Positions 16,846-27,017 of a stretch of 64,000 nucleotides of DNA are shown piece by piece. Source of the stretch: Pirellulales bacterium (GTDB lineage Bacteria; Planctomycetota; Planctomycetia; Pirellulales; JAICIG01); assembly GCA_035533075.1 (NCBI GenBank), contig DATLUO010000281.1:1-64000 (forward strand). The letters are read 5' to 3'. How positions within the stretch are numbered: position 1 is the stretch's first letter; the number at the start of each line of letters is the position of its first letter. Below the pieces are notes generated by a model. The model was not told where the DNA came from, did not search any database, and saw only the letters and a program-made list of their open reading frames with translations. A program made the position numbers and the translations under genes.

Positions 16846-19800
16846 TCAATCATCAATGTGCAGGCCGGCCGCCAGCGTGCGGCCCACCGACTTGGCGGCC
16901 AAGAGCCGGTCGTTGGGCGTCACCGCGCCGGCGCCGTTGATGTCGTCGTTCAATAGCGGACCCGTCTCGCCCACCGCGGAGCTGATGGCCGCCACGTCGG
17001 CCGCGGTGACCTCGCCGATTGGATTGCCGCTGACCGTCGAGCCCGTCGTCGTGGCGCCGCCGGTCGGGTTGCCGATCACGTCGCCAAAGAGGCGATAAAA
17101 GTCCTCCTCGATGTCATGCTGGCCGGTGCCGTCGGGGTTGATGAGCAGCTTGTAATAGCCGTCGTCGAGAATCAGCTTCGGCCAATAGGCCAAAAGGGCC
17201 GGCAGGTTTTCATCACCGCCAATCCCTCCCGCACCGAAGTCGATGGCCATCACGTGGTCGACCAGCGCGATCTTGTTCGTCAGGTCGATGTCGCCCAGGA
17301 ACGTCTTGCCGTCCAGGCCGAAGTGTTCCAGCGTCACGTGGGCCGCGTCGAGCGTCAGATTGGAAACCGGCTCATTGAACGTCAGGTCGAGATAGCGAAT
17401 GTACGAGCGTTCCTCCAGTCCCTTTTCGACGACGAACGAGGTGACGGCGGGCGACACGCTTCCGCTCGTGACCGTGGCCGTGGGCGATACGGCCACGGCC
17501 GGCGAGGTGTCGTGCGTGATCGTGACGCTGGCCGTGTAGGTGCCCGGCTCGGCGTAAGTGTTTGTGCCGCTGACGGTGAACACGCCGTTTGCCACGCTGA
17601 TCGTGCCGGCCGAGTTTTGGCCGTCGCCCCAGTTGATCGTGGCGGTGTAATCGGTCGTCGCTTCCGCACCGGCCGGATCGGTGAAGGTGGCCACATTGAC
17701 CGTGGCCGGCGCGCCGGCCGTCGCCGAAATGGCCACCGCCGCGGCGCGGACGCTCGGATCGCTGACGGTGGCCGTGCCGGCGATGGTGGCCGACGTATTG
17801 GCATTGCTGATCGTGACGCTCGAGGTGAACGTCCCTTCCTCGGCGTAGGTGTGGCCGCCGGAGACGGTGAACCCGGCGGCCTGGCTGCCCGAAATCGTGC
17901 CGGCCGACGACTGGCCGTCGCCCCAGGCGATGCTGGCGGTGAAGTCGCCGGCCGCGACCAGGAGATCGGCGTCGGTGAAGGTGACCACGGTCACGAGGCC
18001 GGTGGCGGCCCCTTCGGCGGCCGTGAAAGCCTGGCCGGCGGCGGTCACGGGCACGACTTCATAAGCGCCGATATCGACGGTGCCGCCCTCAATCCGTGGC
18101 AAGCCGCGCTGGTCGGTGGTCAGTGCGTTGCCGTTGGCGTCGACGGCCAGGGCGTTGGAGCCGGCGTTGATGGCCGGGCTGCCGGCCAGCAGGGCCACCG
18201 TCTCGGTGGGGCCGCCGTTGTTGGCCAGCGGGCCGATCTCGGGGTTCACGTTCAGCACGTTGTTGGCGCCGGCGATCGTGGCGCCCGCGGTCGTGCCGAT
18301 CAGGCTGTAGTTGGCCGTGAAGGCGTCGCCGGCGAGGTCGTTGGCGACAGCGGCGCCGCCGCCTTGGAAGTTGCCGGCCACGACGGTGTTGTTCACGTTG
18401 AACTCCACCTGGTCCGCGCTGCCATAGCCGAGACTTTCGAAGTAGGCGCCTCCACCGCCGGCCGAGGCTGTGTTGGCGGTATTGGCGGTGTTGGCGGTGA
18501 CCGTGCAATTGATGAGCGTGAACGTGTACGGCGCGCTGAACACGCCTCCGCCGTCGTTGCCGGCCGTGTTGCCGTAAAGGGTCGAGTTGATCGCCGTCAC
18601 GAAGCCGCCCGACTCGGGATCGTAGGTGGTCCCGTTGGCGATGCCGCCGCCGTCCTCCGTGGCGGTGTTGCCGTTGATAGTGCAGCCATCCACGATGAGC
18701 GTGCAGAGAAACTCGGCTTCGATGGCGCCGCCATAACGGGAGGAGTTCGCTGTAAAGGTGCTGTTGTTAACCGTGACGACGCCACCGGAGTCGTCGAGGG
18801 CGCCGCCGCGGCCAGAGGCCTGATTGCCGGTCAGGACGCAGTCGTCCAAAGTCGTGTTCGACTCCACGTCCGTGTAGATGGCGCCGCCGTAACCCGCGAC
18901 GTTGTCGGAAAAGGCGCAGTCGACCAAAGTCAGCGACCTGCCGCCGGAGTCATTCGCAATGGCGCCGCCGTGACTCGCGGTGTTGCCCGACAAGGTGCAG
19001 CCGGTCACCGTCGCCACGGCGGCGTTGTAGATGCCGCCGCCGTCGTAGCCGTCTGGGGCGGAGTTGTCGTCGATGGTCGAGCCCGACACGTTCAGCGTGC
19101 CCGCGTCGTTCGAGATGCCGCCGCCGTAGGGGCCCGAAGCATTGCCCGTGATCGTGCAGCCTGTGATCGTCAGCACGCCCGTGTTGTTCTCGATGGCGCC
19201 GCCCGTGTAGGTTGCCGAGTTGCCCGAGAACGTGCAGCCGGTGACCGTGAGCGTGCCGCCGGTGTTCTCAAGGGCGCCACCCGCGTAGGCGCCCGTGTTG
19301 CCGGAGAGCGTGCAATCGGTCAGCGCCAGGCTGCCGTTGCTGCTGATGCCGCCGCCGGTGATCGTCAGGCCCGACAGCGAGACCGTGCTGCTTTGGACGC
19401 CGCTGGGAGAGTTGGATCTGACGTCGAACACGCGGCCCTGGTTGTCGCCGGCCACGGTCACCCCCGCGGCCGGCGCGGTGATCGTCACATCGTCGGTGGC
19501 TTGCAGGGCGCCGCCGGTCAGGGTGATGGTCTGGTGCGTGGCGAACACAGTCGGATCGAAGGTGATGGTGTTGTCGAAGCCGGCCGTGTTCACGTCGATC
19601 AGCTCGAGCGCCTCGCGCAAAGAGAGGTGGCCGAAGCTGTAGTTGCCGTCGTTCTCGTCGGAGGTGGTGGAGACCACCAGGTGCAGGTCTTGATACTCGA
19701 AGGCGCCGATGTCGACGCTTGTGCCGGCGACGCGCGCGAAGGGGGCGCCCCGCTGATCGTACATCAGGGGGTTGCCGGCGGGGTCCACCGCCAGGGCGGT

Positions 19801-22800
19801 GGAACCGGCGTCGATGGCCGGGCTGCCGGGCAGCAAGGCGAACGTCTCCGTGGGTCCGCCGCCGTTGAGACTCGGATAAGGCGCCAGCTTGGGATTTTGG
19901 TTGAGCACGTTGTCGGCCCCGCCGATCGTGGCGCCGGCCGTGTTGCCGATCAGGCTGTAATTGGCCGTCGCGGCGCCGCCGACGTCGGTGGCGTTGCCGG
20001 CCACGAGCGTGTTCGCCAAGCTCACCGTGCCGCCGGTGTTGTCGATGCCGGCGCCGCAACCCGTCACAGTGACGTTGGTCAGCGTGACCGAACCGCCGCT
20101 GACGGTGACGCCGTCGAGGGCCTCGGAGATCGTGCAGTTGGCGAGCGTCACATTGCCGCCGGAGACGGACAGGGCGCTGCCGGCAAGAGTCCCGCTGAAA
20201 CCGGTGGAAGCGGCGGTGTCGAGGAACGAGTTGAGCAGTGTGGCTGTCGCGGCCGGCCCGTTGTCGATGCCGTCTTGCGTGGTCGAGTTTGTCAGCGTCA
20301 AGCTGCCGAGGTTCGTGACGCTGGAGGCCAGGACCATATCGGTGATGGTCGCCGTGCCGGCGTTGTAGATGCCTTCCTGCTCGAAGTATACTCTGCAGTT
20401 GGTCAGCGCGACGACGCCGCCGCTGGCATTGTAGAGGCCGCCGCCGTTGCCGTTGCCGTCGCTCTGTTCGTAGGAGAGATCGCAGCCCGTCAGTGTCACC
20501 GTGCCGCCGTTCTCGTTGGCGATGCCGCCGCCGTTTCCGCCGATGAAATTGGAATCGAAGGTCGTGTTGGCCGCCGTCACGACGCCGCCGACGTTGTCGA
20601 GGCTGCCGCCGTCGCCGCCGCTGACGTTGGCGTCGGTGCCGGGAAATACGTTGCCGTAATTGGTGGAGACGCTGCCGAGATTGGAGCCGCTGATCGTCAG
20701 CGCGCCCGTGTTGTAAACTCCTCCACCTCCTCCATTGGCCACGTTGTTGATGACGGTGCATTGGTCGAGCGTCAAGGCGCCGCTGTTGTCGATGCCGCCG
20801 CCATTGCCGGCGGCGTTGCCGTTTTCGATGGCCAGGCCGGAGAGCGTGGCCGTTGCCGCCGCGTCGATCACGAAGACCTGGCTGGTGTTGTTGCCGCTGA
20901 CCGTGAGTCCGGAGCCTGAGTAGACGATGTTGATGCTTTGACTCAGCACGAGCGGACCGTCGGCCAGCGTGATGACTCCCGTCAGTCCGGCGGCGAACTC
21001 GATCTCGTCGCCGCTGACGGCCGCGGCGATCTCGCCGCGCAGCGAGCCGTCGCCGGCGGTGAAGCCGCTGGAGTCGTTGAGATTGGTGACCATCAGGGTG
21101 ATCGGTGCGGTGACGGTTACCGTCGGCGAGACGGCCACCGTCGGCGCGGTATCGTCCGCGATCGTCACCGTTGCCGTGAAGCTGCCCACGTCGGCGTAGG
21201 TGTTCGTTCCGCTGACGGTAAAGACGCCATTGCCGTCCGGGCCGCTGATCGTGCCGGCCGAGGTGTGGCCGTCGCCCCAGACGATCGTGGCGCTGTAATC
21301 GGCCGTCGCTTCCGCTCCGGCCGGATCGGTGAAGGTGGCCACGTTGACGCTGGCCGCGAAGCCCGCGACGGCCGCGGTCGGCGACGGCGTGGCGTTCACC
21401 GCCGGGTCGCTGACCGTCGCCGCGCCCGCGGCCGTGGCCGAGGTGTTCGCATCGCTGATCGTGACGCTCGCGGTGTACGTGCCATCTTCCGCGTAGGTGT
21501 GGCCGCCGGAGACGGTGAACCCGGCGGCCTGGCTGCCCGAAATCGTGCCGGCCGACGATTGGCCGTCGCCCCAGGCGATGCTGGCGATGAAGTCGCCGGC
21601 CACGACCATGGGATCGGCGTCGCTGAACGTGGCCACCGTCACGAGGCCGGTGGCGGCGGCTTCGGTGGCCGTGAAGGTCTGGCCGGCGGCGATCACGGGC
21701 ACGACTTCATAAGCGCCGATATCGACCGTGCCGCCCAAAATCCGCGTCATGCCGCGCTGGTCGGTGGTCAGGGCGTTGCCGTTGGCGTCGACGGCCAAGG
21801 CGTTGGAGCCGGCGTTGACGGCCGGGCTGCCAATCAGCAGGGCCGCGGTCTGGGTGGGACCGCCGTTATCGGCCAACGGGCCGAGGTCGGGGTTCACGTT
21901 CAACAGGTTGTTGGCCCCGGCAATCGTGGCGCCGGCGGTGGTGCCGATCAGGCTGTCGTTCGCGGCGATCGTGTCGCCGGCGAGGTCGTTGGCGGTGCTG
22001 GTGGCGCCGCTGGTTTGCAGGTTGCCGGCCACGATGGTGTTGTTCAAGGTCAGCGAGCCGTAAGTCAGGCTGTTGAAATAGAGTCCGCCGCCGGCGCCGG
22101 CCTGGTTGGCCGTGAGCGTGCAATTGGTCACCATCGCCACGCCCACGTAAGAGGAAGGCGAAAGTTCAGAGCTGCCCTGGCTGTAGATGCCGCCGCCCTG
22201 AGAGGTGGCCGAGTTGCCGTACAGGGTCGAGTTGGTCACGGTCAGCGTGCCGCCGAACAAATACGCGGGTGACGAGTTGGCGATGCCGCCCCCGACAGCC
22301 GAAGCGGTGTTGTCGGCGATCGTCGAGCCCGTCACCGTCAACGTGGCGCCGAAGTAGTTGAACAGAGCGCCGCCCTCCGCGGCGGAGTTCCCCGACAGCG
22401 TGGAGTCGCTGACCGCGACGACGCCGCCGATTTCAACGTCAACCGCGCCCCCCTCGGAGGATGCCCGATTGCTCGTCAGCGTGCTGTGGTCGACGGTCGC
22501 GTGGCCCACGCTGTCGATCGCCCCGCCGACCGCGGCGGAGTTGCCGGTCAATGTCACCTGGGTCAGCGTCAGGTTGCCCATGTTATCGATCGCGCCCCCG
22601 GTGCCCCCGTGGTTGTCGGAGAGGGTGCCGCCGGTCAGAGTGGCCGAGGCGTGGTTGTAGACCCCGCCACCGTAACTGGCGGCAGTGTTGCCGTCGAAAG
22701 TGCAGGCCGACACCGTGGTGGTTCCTTCGAAGGCGATGCCGCCGCCCAGGTTTGCCGAGTTGCCGGAGAAGGTGCTGCCGCTCAGCGACAGTGTGGCGTA

Positions 22801-25800
22801 GTTGACGATGCCCCCGCCTTCGCCGCCGGCGGAGTTATTGTCGAAGGTGGAGCCCGACACCGTTCCGCCATACGTCGAGATGGCGCCGCCCACGTTGACG
22901 GCGGAGTTGCCGGTGAAGGTGCTGTCGGCCACGCTCAGCGGACTGCCCGCGTTCTCGATCGCGCCGCCGCCTGCGCCGGCGCCGGAGGCGGAGTTGCCGG
23001 TGAAGCTGCCGCCGCTCACGGTCAGCGAGGCGGATTCGGAGTTTTCGATCGCCCCGCCGCCCAGGGCCGAGTTGCCGCTGAAGCTGCTATCGCTCACGGT
23101 CAGCGTGCCGCCAGCGCCATTGAAGCTGGCGTTGAGAATGGCCCCGCCCACGTTGCCGTTGGTGTTGTCCGTCAGAGTGCAGCCGCTGACGATCAACGTG
23201 GCGTAGTTCACGATTCCGCCGCCCGAAATCGTCAGGCCGTCGAGCGTGACGGTGCTGGGCCGGCCGTTGGACGGAGTGCCGATTTGCAAATCGCGGCCTT
23301 GGCTGCTGTCGATGGTCACTCCCGCGGCGGGCGCGGTGATCGTCGCCTCGGCGGTCAGCAGTGGCGTGCCCTGCGTCAGGTCGATCGTTTGCGGCGTGGC
23401 AAACACGGTCGTGTCGAAGGTGATCGTGTTGTTGAAGCCGCCGACGTTCTGGTCGACGAGCTGGATGGCCTCGCGCAGCGAGAGGTGGCCGGAACTGTAA
23501 TTGCCGTCGTTTTCGTCGGCGATGGTGGAGACGACCGCGTGGACGTTGTAGTGCTCGAAGGCGCCGATATCGACCTGGCCGCCGCTCACACGGGCGTAGG
23601 GCGCGCCGCGCTGGTCGGTGGTCAACGGGTTGCCATTGGGGTCGACGGCCAGTGGGACCGAACCGGCGCCGATGGCGGGGCTGGCCGCGGCGAAGGCGAA
23701 GGTCTGCGTGGGTCCGCCGTTGTTGGCCAGCGGCCCAAGGTCGGGATTCACGTTCAGCACGTTGTTGGCCCCGCCGATGGTGGCACCCGCGGTGTCGCCG
23801 ATCAGGCTGTAATTGGCCGTCACCTGACCGATGACGTCGGACGAGTTCTGGCCCACGATCGTGTTGGCCAGGGCCACCGTGCCGCCGCTGTTGTCAATGC
23901 CCGTGCCGCCCTTGGCCACCGTGCTGTCGGTCAGCGTGGCCGAGCCGCCCGAAAGGTAGACGCCCGTGCCGGCCGCGGCGACGGTGCTGTTGGTCAGAAT
24001 TGCCGAACCGGCCGAGATATTGATGCCCGTGCCACCCGCGTTGACCGTGCTGTCGGTCAGCTTCAACGAACCGGCGGAGAGCTCGATGCCCGTCCCGTCG
24101 ATCACCATGTTGAAGGCGTTGAGCGTGGCGATCGTGGTGTTGACGGCGCCGAGCGAACCGCCGGCGACTTGGAGGCCGTCGTCGACCACCGAATTCAGCA
24201 GAGTGGTGGCGCCGGCGCTATCGATTCCGGCGCCTTGGCCGCCGCCGTTGACGTTGACGGCGAAGGTGCCGCCGCTCACCGTCAGCGTCGAAGTCGCGTC
24301 GTTGTAGATGCCACCGCCGTTGCCGCTGGCGGAGTTCTGCTCGATTTGGGAGTTGGAGATGGTCGCGGCGCCGCCGTTTTCGTTGGCCAGCGCGCCGCCG
24401 TTACCGGACGCGACCGCGCTTTCGAGCGACGAGTTGGCGAGCGACAGCGTGCCGCCGTCGTTCAAGATGGCGCCGCCGTCGCCGCCCGTCGTGCCGTTGA
24501 CGAGGGTCAGACCCGTGAGTGTGGCCGCGGCGCCGGCGTCGATCTGAAAGACGCGGCTGCTGTTGTTGGCGTCGATGGTCAGGCCCGCGGTCGGCGCGGT
24601 GATGGCGACGTTTGCCGCGCTCAGCTCCATTTGGCCGCCGGTGAGCGTGATGGTCTGGGCCGTGGCGAACACGGTCGGGTCGAACGTGATGCCGTTGACC
24701 GTCGAGTTGGCGTCGGCCAGCTCGACCGCCTCGCGCAGCGACAGGTGGCCGAAGCTGTAGTTGCCGTCGTTCTCGTCGCTGGTGGTCGAAACCACCACCG
24801 TGTGGTTGAACTCATAGGCGCCGATATCGACGTTGGGGCCGACGACGCGCGCGTAGCCGGGGCCGCGCTGGTCGGTGGCCAGGGCGTTGCCGGCGCCATC
24901 CACGGCCAGGGCGTTGTTGCCGGTGTCGATGGCCGGGCTGCCGACCAAGAGGGCCAGGGTCTGCGTGGGACCGCCGTTGTCGGCCAGCGGCCCGAGGTCG
25001 GGATTCACGCTCAGCAGGTTGTTGGCCCCGCTGATCGTGGCCCCCGCCGTGTTGCCGATCAGGCTGTGATTGGCGGTCACCGGCCCAACGATGTCCGTGC
25101 CGTTGCCGAACACGATCGTGTTGGCGAGCGTCAACGAGAGTCCGTGCTTGGCGGAGATGCCCACGTCGGAACTTGTGCCCGCGGCATCGTTGTTGTCGGC
25201 GACGGTGGAGTTGGTCAAGGCCACCGTGCCCAGGTTGTTCCAGATCGCGCCTGAGCCCTCCGCCAGGTTGTCGGCGACGGTGGAATTGAGCAGCGTCAGC
25301 GTGCCCGAATCGTTGTAGAGGGCGCTGACCGCGCCTTGGTTGTTCGAGAGCGTGCAATCGGTCAAGGTCAGCGTGCCCGCGTTGTAAATGCCGCCGGCGT
25401 TGTAGAGATCGGTGCTCGGAGAAAAGCCGCCGCTCACGGTCAACCCGGCCATCGAGACCGTCGCGCCCGCGTCGACCTCGAAGACGGTGCTCTGGCCCTT
25501 GCCGCTGACCGTCACGCCGCCTCCGGCACCGACGATGCTCAGGTCTTGGTTCAGCACCAGCGGGCCGTCGGTCAGATCGATCGTGCCCGTCAGCCCCGCG
25601 GCGAATTGGACCGTGTCGCCGCTGGCGGCGGCGGCGATTTCGCCGCGCAGCGAGCCGTCGCCGGCCGTGAAGCTGCTGGAGTCGTTGAGATTGGTGACCG
25701 CGAGCGTGGTGAGCAACTGCCGCTGTTCCAGTGGCTCGATTGACATGGACTTGCGGCGTTCGAGCCCCCGCGGGCCGGAAGCGAGGGTTCCGGGCGAGAA

Positions 25801-25899
25801 CAAAAACGGCGAGCGGCGCGCTGTCTTGCGGCGGGCCTTCGGCTTGGAGGAGCGGTCGGGGAGGGAGAGCAGGTTGGGCAGCCAGCGAAGTGCGCACAT
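16846..25899 (-). CDS. giant secreted beta-helix protein with PKD-like domains and dockerin-like end
   Basis: A 3017-residue surface protein. The ATG at 25899 is preferred over 25953 because it begins MCALRWLPNLLSLPDR, with a basic stretch and the planctomycete export motif MSIEPLEQRQLLT around residue 55. Two right-handed beta-helix blocks follow, rich in short repeats such as SGGTLTVSDSSFSGNSA and NGGGIYN. Each block holds choice-of-anchor-Q-type ends (pattern NGGPTQT...GSPAI...VDIGAYE), five in all, near 24.9, 23.6, 21.8, 19.8 and 18.2 kb. Each block closes with two PKD-like domains (ATFTDPAGAEA, IAWGDGQSSAGTISG). The last 70 residues resemble a type I dockerin (DINGAGAVTPNDRLLAAKSV). It probably binds or degrades a polysaccharide, or is an adhesin; no catalytic site was recognised. 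Confidence 0.88.
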   Translation of the reverse strand: MCALRWLPNLLSLPDRSSKPKARRKTARRSPFLFSPGTLASGPRGLERRKSMSIEPLEQRQLLTTLAVTNLNDSSSFTAGDGSLRGEIAAAASGDTVQFAAGLTGTIDLTDGPLVLNQDLSIVGAGGGVTVSGKGQSTVFEVDAGATVSMAGLTVSGGFSPSTDLYNAGGIYNAGTLTLTDCTLSNNQGAVSALYNDSGTLTLLNSTVADNLAEGSGAIWNNLGTVALTNSTVADNNDAAGTSSDVGISAKHGLSLTLANTIVFGNGTDIVGPVTANHSLIGNTAGATISGANNLLSVNPDLGPLADNGGPTQTLALLVGSPAIDTGNNALAVDGAGNALATDQRGPGYARVVGPNVDIGAYEFNHTVVVSTTSDENDGNYSFGHLSLREAVELADANSTVNGITFDPTVFATAQTITLTGGQMELSAANVAITAPTAGLTIDANNSSRVFQIDAGAAATLTGLTLVNGTTGGDGGAILNDGGTLSLANSSLESAVASGNGGALANENGGAATISNSQIEQNSASGNGGGIYNDATSTLTVSGGTFAVNVNGGGQGAGIDSAGATTLLNSVVDDGLQVAGGSLGAVNTTIATLNAFNMVIDGTGIELSAGSLKLTDSTVNAGGTGINISAGSAILTNSTVAAAGTGVYLSGGSATLTDSTVAKGGTGIDNSGGTVALANTIVGQNSSDVIGQVTANYSLIGDTAGATIGGANNVLNVNPDLGPLANNGGPTQTFAFAAASPAIGAGSVPLAVDPNGNPLTTDQRGAPYARVSGGQVDIGAFEHYNVHAVVSTIADENDGNYSSGHLSLREAIQLVDQNVGGFNNTITFDTTVFATPQTIDLTQGTPLLTAEATITAPAAGVTIDSSQGRDLQIGTPSNGRPSTVTLDGLTISGGGIVNYATLIVSGCTLTDNTNGNVGGAILNASFNGAGGTLTVSDSSFSGNSALGGGAIENSESASLTVSGGSFTGNSASGAGAGGGAIENAGSPLSVADSTFTGNSAVNVGGAISTYGGTVSGSTFDNNSAGGEGGGIVNYATLSLSGSTFSGNSANLGGGIAFEGTTTVSACTFDGNTAASYGGGVYNHASATLTGGTLSDNHGGTGGAIDNMGNLTLTQVTLTGNSAAVGGAIDSVGHATVDHSTLTSNRASSEGGAVDVEIGGVVAVSDSTLSGNSAAEGGALFNYFGATLTVTGSTIADNTASAVGGGIANSSPAYLFGGTLTVTNSTLYGNSATSQGGGIYSQGSSELSPSSYVGVAMVTNCTLTANQAGAGGGLYFNSLTYGSLTLNNTIVAGNLQTSGATSTANDLAGDTIAANDSLIGTTAGATIAGANNLLNVNPDLGPLADNGGPTQTAALLIGSPAVNAGSNALAVDANGNALTTDQRGMTRILGGTVDIGAYEVVPVIAAGQTFTATEAAATGLVTVATFSDADPMVVAGDFIASIAWGDGQSSAGTISGSQAAGFTVSGGHTYAEDGTYTASVTISDANTSATAAGAATVSDPAVNATPSPTAAVAGFAASVNVATFTDPAGAEATADYSATIVWGDGHTSAGTISGPDGNGVFTVSGTNTYADVGSFTATVTIADDTAPTVAVSPTVTVTAPITLMVTNLNDSSGFTAGDGSLRGEIAAAVSGDEIEFAAGLTGVITLADGPLVLSQSINIVYSGSGLTVSGNNTSQVFVIDAAATATLSGLAIENGNAAGNGGGIDNSGALTLDQCTVINNVANGGGGGVYNTGALTISGSNLGSVSTNYGNVFPGTDANVSGGDGGSLDNVGGVVTAANTTFDSNFIGGNGGGIANENGGTVTLTGCDLSYEQSDGNGNGGGLYNASGGVVALTNCRVYFEQEGIYNAGTATITDMVLASSVTNLGSLTLTNSTTQDGIDNGPAATATLLNSFLDTAASTGFSGTLAGSALSVSGGNVTLANCTISEALDGVTVSGGSVTLTNVTVTGCGAGIDNTGGTVSLANTLVAGNATDVGGAATANYSLIGNTAGATIGGADNVLNQNPKLAPYPSLNGGGPTETFALLPGSPAIDAGSTALAVDPAGNPLMYDQRGAPFARVAGTSVDIGAFEYQDLHLVVSTTSDENDGNYSFGHLSLREALELIDVNTAGFDNTITFDPTVFATHQTITLTGGALQATDDVTITAPAAGVTVAGDNQGRVFDVRSNSPSGVQSSTVSLSGLTITGGGISSNGSLALTDCTLSGNTGAYAGGALENTGGTLTVTGCTFSGNSATYTGGAIENNTGVLTITGCTITGNASGPYGGGISNDAGTLNVSGSTIDDNSAPDGYDGGGIYNAAVATVTGCTLSGNTASHGGAIANDSGGRSLTLVDCAFSDNVAGYGGAIYTDVESNTTLDDCVLTGNQASGRGGALDDSGGVVTVNNSTFTANSSRYGGAIEAEFLCTLIVDGCTINGNTATEDGGGIANGTTYDPESGGFVTAINSTLYGNTAGNDGGGVFSAPYTFTLINCTVTANTANTANTASAGGGGAYFESLGYGSADQVEFNVNNTVVAGNFQGGGAAVANDLAGDAFTANYSLIGTTAGATIAGANNVLNVNPEIGPLANNGGPTETVALLAGSPAINAGSNALAVDANGNALTTDQRGLPRIEGGTVDIGAYEVVPVTAAGQAFTAAEGAATGLVTVVTFTDADLLVAAGDFTASIAWGDGQSSAGTISGSQAAGFTVSGGHTYAEEGTFTSSVTISNANTSATIAGTATVSDPSVRAAAVAISATAGAPATVNVATFTDPAGAEATTDYTATINWGDGQNSAGTISVANGVFTVSGTNTYAEPGTYTASVTITHDTSPAVAVSPTATVTSGSVSPAVTSFVVEKGLEERSYIRYLDLTFNEPVSNLTLDAAHVTLEHFGLDGKTFLGDIDLTNKIALVDHVMAIDFGAGGIGGDENLPALLAYWPKLILDDGYYKLLINPDGTGQHDIEEDFYRLFGDVIGNPTGGATTTGSTVSGNPIGEVTAADVAAISSAVGETGPLLNDDINGAGAVTPNDRLLAAKSVGRTLAAGLHIDD
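17460..18300. repeat. duplicated DNA segment, copy 2
   Basis: The part around 17850-17960 (PKD-like domain and the following anchor segment) is nearly identical in DNA to 21495-21610. Long stretches match with single-base differences. This indicates recent duplication or gene conversion within the beta-helix gene. Confidence 0.8.
21120..21960. repeat. duplicated DNA segment, copy 1
   Basis: Partner of the segment at 17460-18300. Both encode two PKD-like domains followed by an anchor-Q-type end, in the same order. Copy 1 closes the first beta-helix block, copy 2 the second. Confidence 0.8.
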
Positions 25900-26085
25900 G
25901 TCGTGAGGCGTCCTGTTGCAGGGGCGGGTGGGAGCGTCGCGGCCGCATTCCAAGTCAAACCGCGCGCGAACAGCAAAAAACGACAGCGGCCGCGGCGTCG
26001 CGCCGCGGCATATCGCCTGTTACCCTAGAGATCGTAGGGAGTGTGACACGAATTTTTTTTCAGGCGCCATCCCTCATCCCTCATC

Positions 26086-26673
26086 CTACGAAGGCAGCAG
26101 CTCGCCCAACTCCTCGCGCAAGCGATGCAGCACGCGCGATTTGGCCTTGCGGACCGCCGCTGGCGTAACGCCCAGGTCGGCGGCGATCAAGGCGGGCGAT
26201 TGGCCCTCGACCGCCGCCCGCCAAAACGCCTCCCAGGTGCGTTGCTCGAACTCGCCTTGCACCAGCTCGAGCGCACGATGGTAAACCCCGCTCAGCTCTT
26301 CGGCGGTGTCGTCGGGCCATTCTTGCTCGGCCACCTGCTGCAACTGCAAGTGGGCCTCGGTGCCGCCCTGGGCCTGGGGGTCCTTGCCGCGGCGGCGAAA
26401 ATGGTCGAGCAGCTTGTTGCGCGTGACGCCGCGCAGCCAGCCGCGAAAGGTGTCGCCCGGCCGGTCGCGGCGAAAACCCTCCAGGCCCGTGGCCACCGCC
26501 TGAAACACCTCTTGCTGGATGTCGTCGGCGTCCTGGCCCGTCACGCCGCGATGACCGCACCAGCGAGCGACCAGCGGGCCGTAGAGGTGTACCAGGCGTC
26601 GCCAGGCCTCCTCGTCGCCGTCGCGCACCCGCCCCAACAACGTCAAAGAGGTCTGTTTGTCCGGCGGATTCAT
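26086..26673 (-). CDS. ECF-type RNA polymerase sigma factor
   Basis: A 195-residue sigma-70 family factor of the extracytoplasmic type. Region 2 reads WRRLVHLYGPLVARWCGHRG and DADDIQQEVFQAVATGLEGF, with TFRGWLRGVTRNKLLDHFRR for promoter melting. Region 4 reads FWRAAVEGQSPALIAADLGV then TPAAVRKAKSRVLHRLREEL, the -35-binding helix-turn-helix. The start at 26673 gives MNPPDKQTSLTLLGRVRDGD, a typical N-terminus; the longer frame to 26886 runs through a palindromic repeat. It is divergent from a Ser/Thr kinase gene whose N-terminus has an anti-sigma-like zinc motif, so the two probably work together. Confidence 0.93.
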   Translation of the reverse strand: MNPPDKQTSLTLLGRVRDGDEEAWRRLVHLYGPLVARWCGHRGVTGQDADDIQQEVFQAVATGLEGFRRDRPGDTFRGWLRGVTRNKLLDHFRRRGKDPQAQGGTEAHLQLQQVAEQEWPDDTAEELSGVYHRALELVQGEFEQRTWEAFWRAAVEGQSPALIAADLGVTPAAVRKAKSRVLHRLREELGELLPS

Positions 26674-26741
26674 GGAGTGCTTTCGGCCTTGCCAGGGCGA
26701 GTCTACTTCACGCGGTTGAGAATGACACCCGAGCCGCCGCT

Positions 26742-26835
26742 TCTGTAGGGAACGCCCTCCGTGGCGTTCCACGGCTTCGCCCGAGGAGAGTCCATTGGTA
26801 AGCCGCGGAACGCCACGGAGGGCGTTCCCTACAGA
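26742..26835. repeat. long perfect-arm palindrome between sigma factor and kinase genes
   Basis: Arms of 36 nt (26742-26777 and 26800-26835) match with one mismatch around a 22-nt loop. The core is TGTAGGGAACGCCCTCCGTG on the left and its complement on the right. It sits in the 344-bp divergent intergenic region, which holds no other recognisable feature. It may be a mobile miniature element, or a strong hairpin in one of the two 5' leaders. Confidence 0.92.
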
Positions 26836-27017
26836 GACTTCGGGACCAAGGATCTTACTTCCGGGCGCGTGAAGTATAACGCACAAGATGTCACAGCCGC
26901 CGCGATTAGGTTAGTATGTTGTGAGTTTGTCGAAACGCAACCCCCGATCGCTTTTAGGTTCTGTTTTCTCCGTCAGCCACCCAACCCCCCTCCCATCGTC
27001 TGAGAGCGACCCGCCCC

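Noticed and set aside
17116-25254. Long plus-strand reading frames (17116-20919, 20938-22272, 22486-25254) opposite the giant gene
   Set aside because: They are antisense to a clear repeat protein, are rich in Gly, Arg, Val and Asp without domains, and stay open because of the GC-rich repetitive sense strand.
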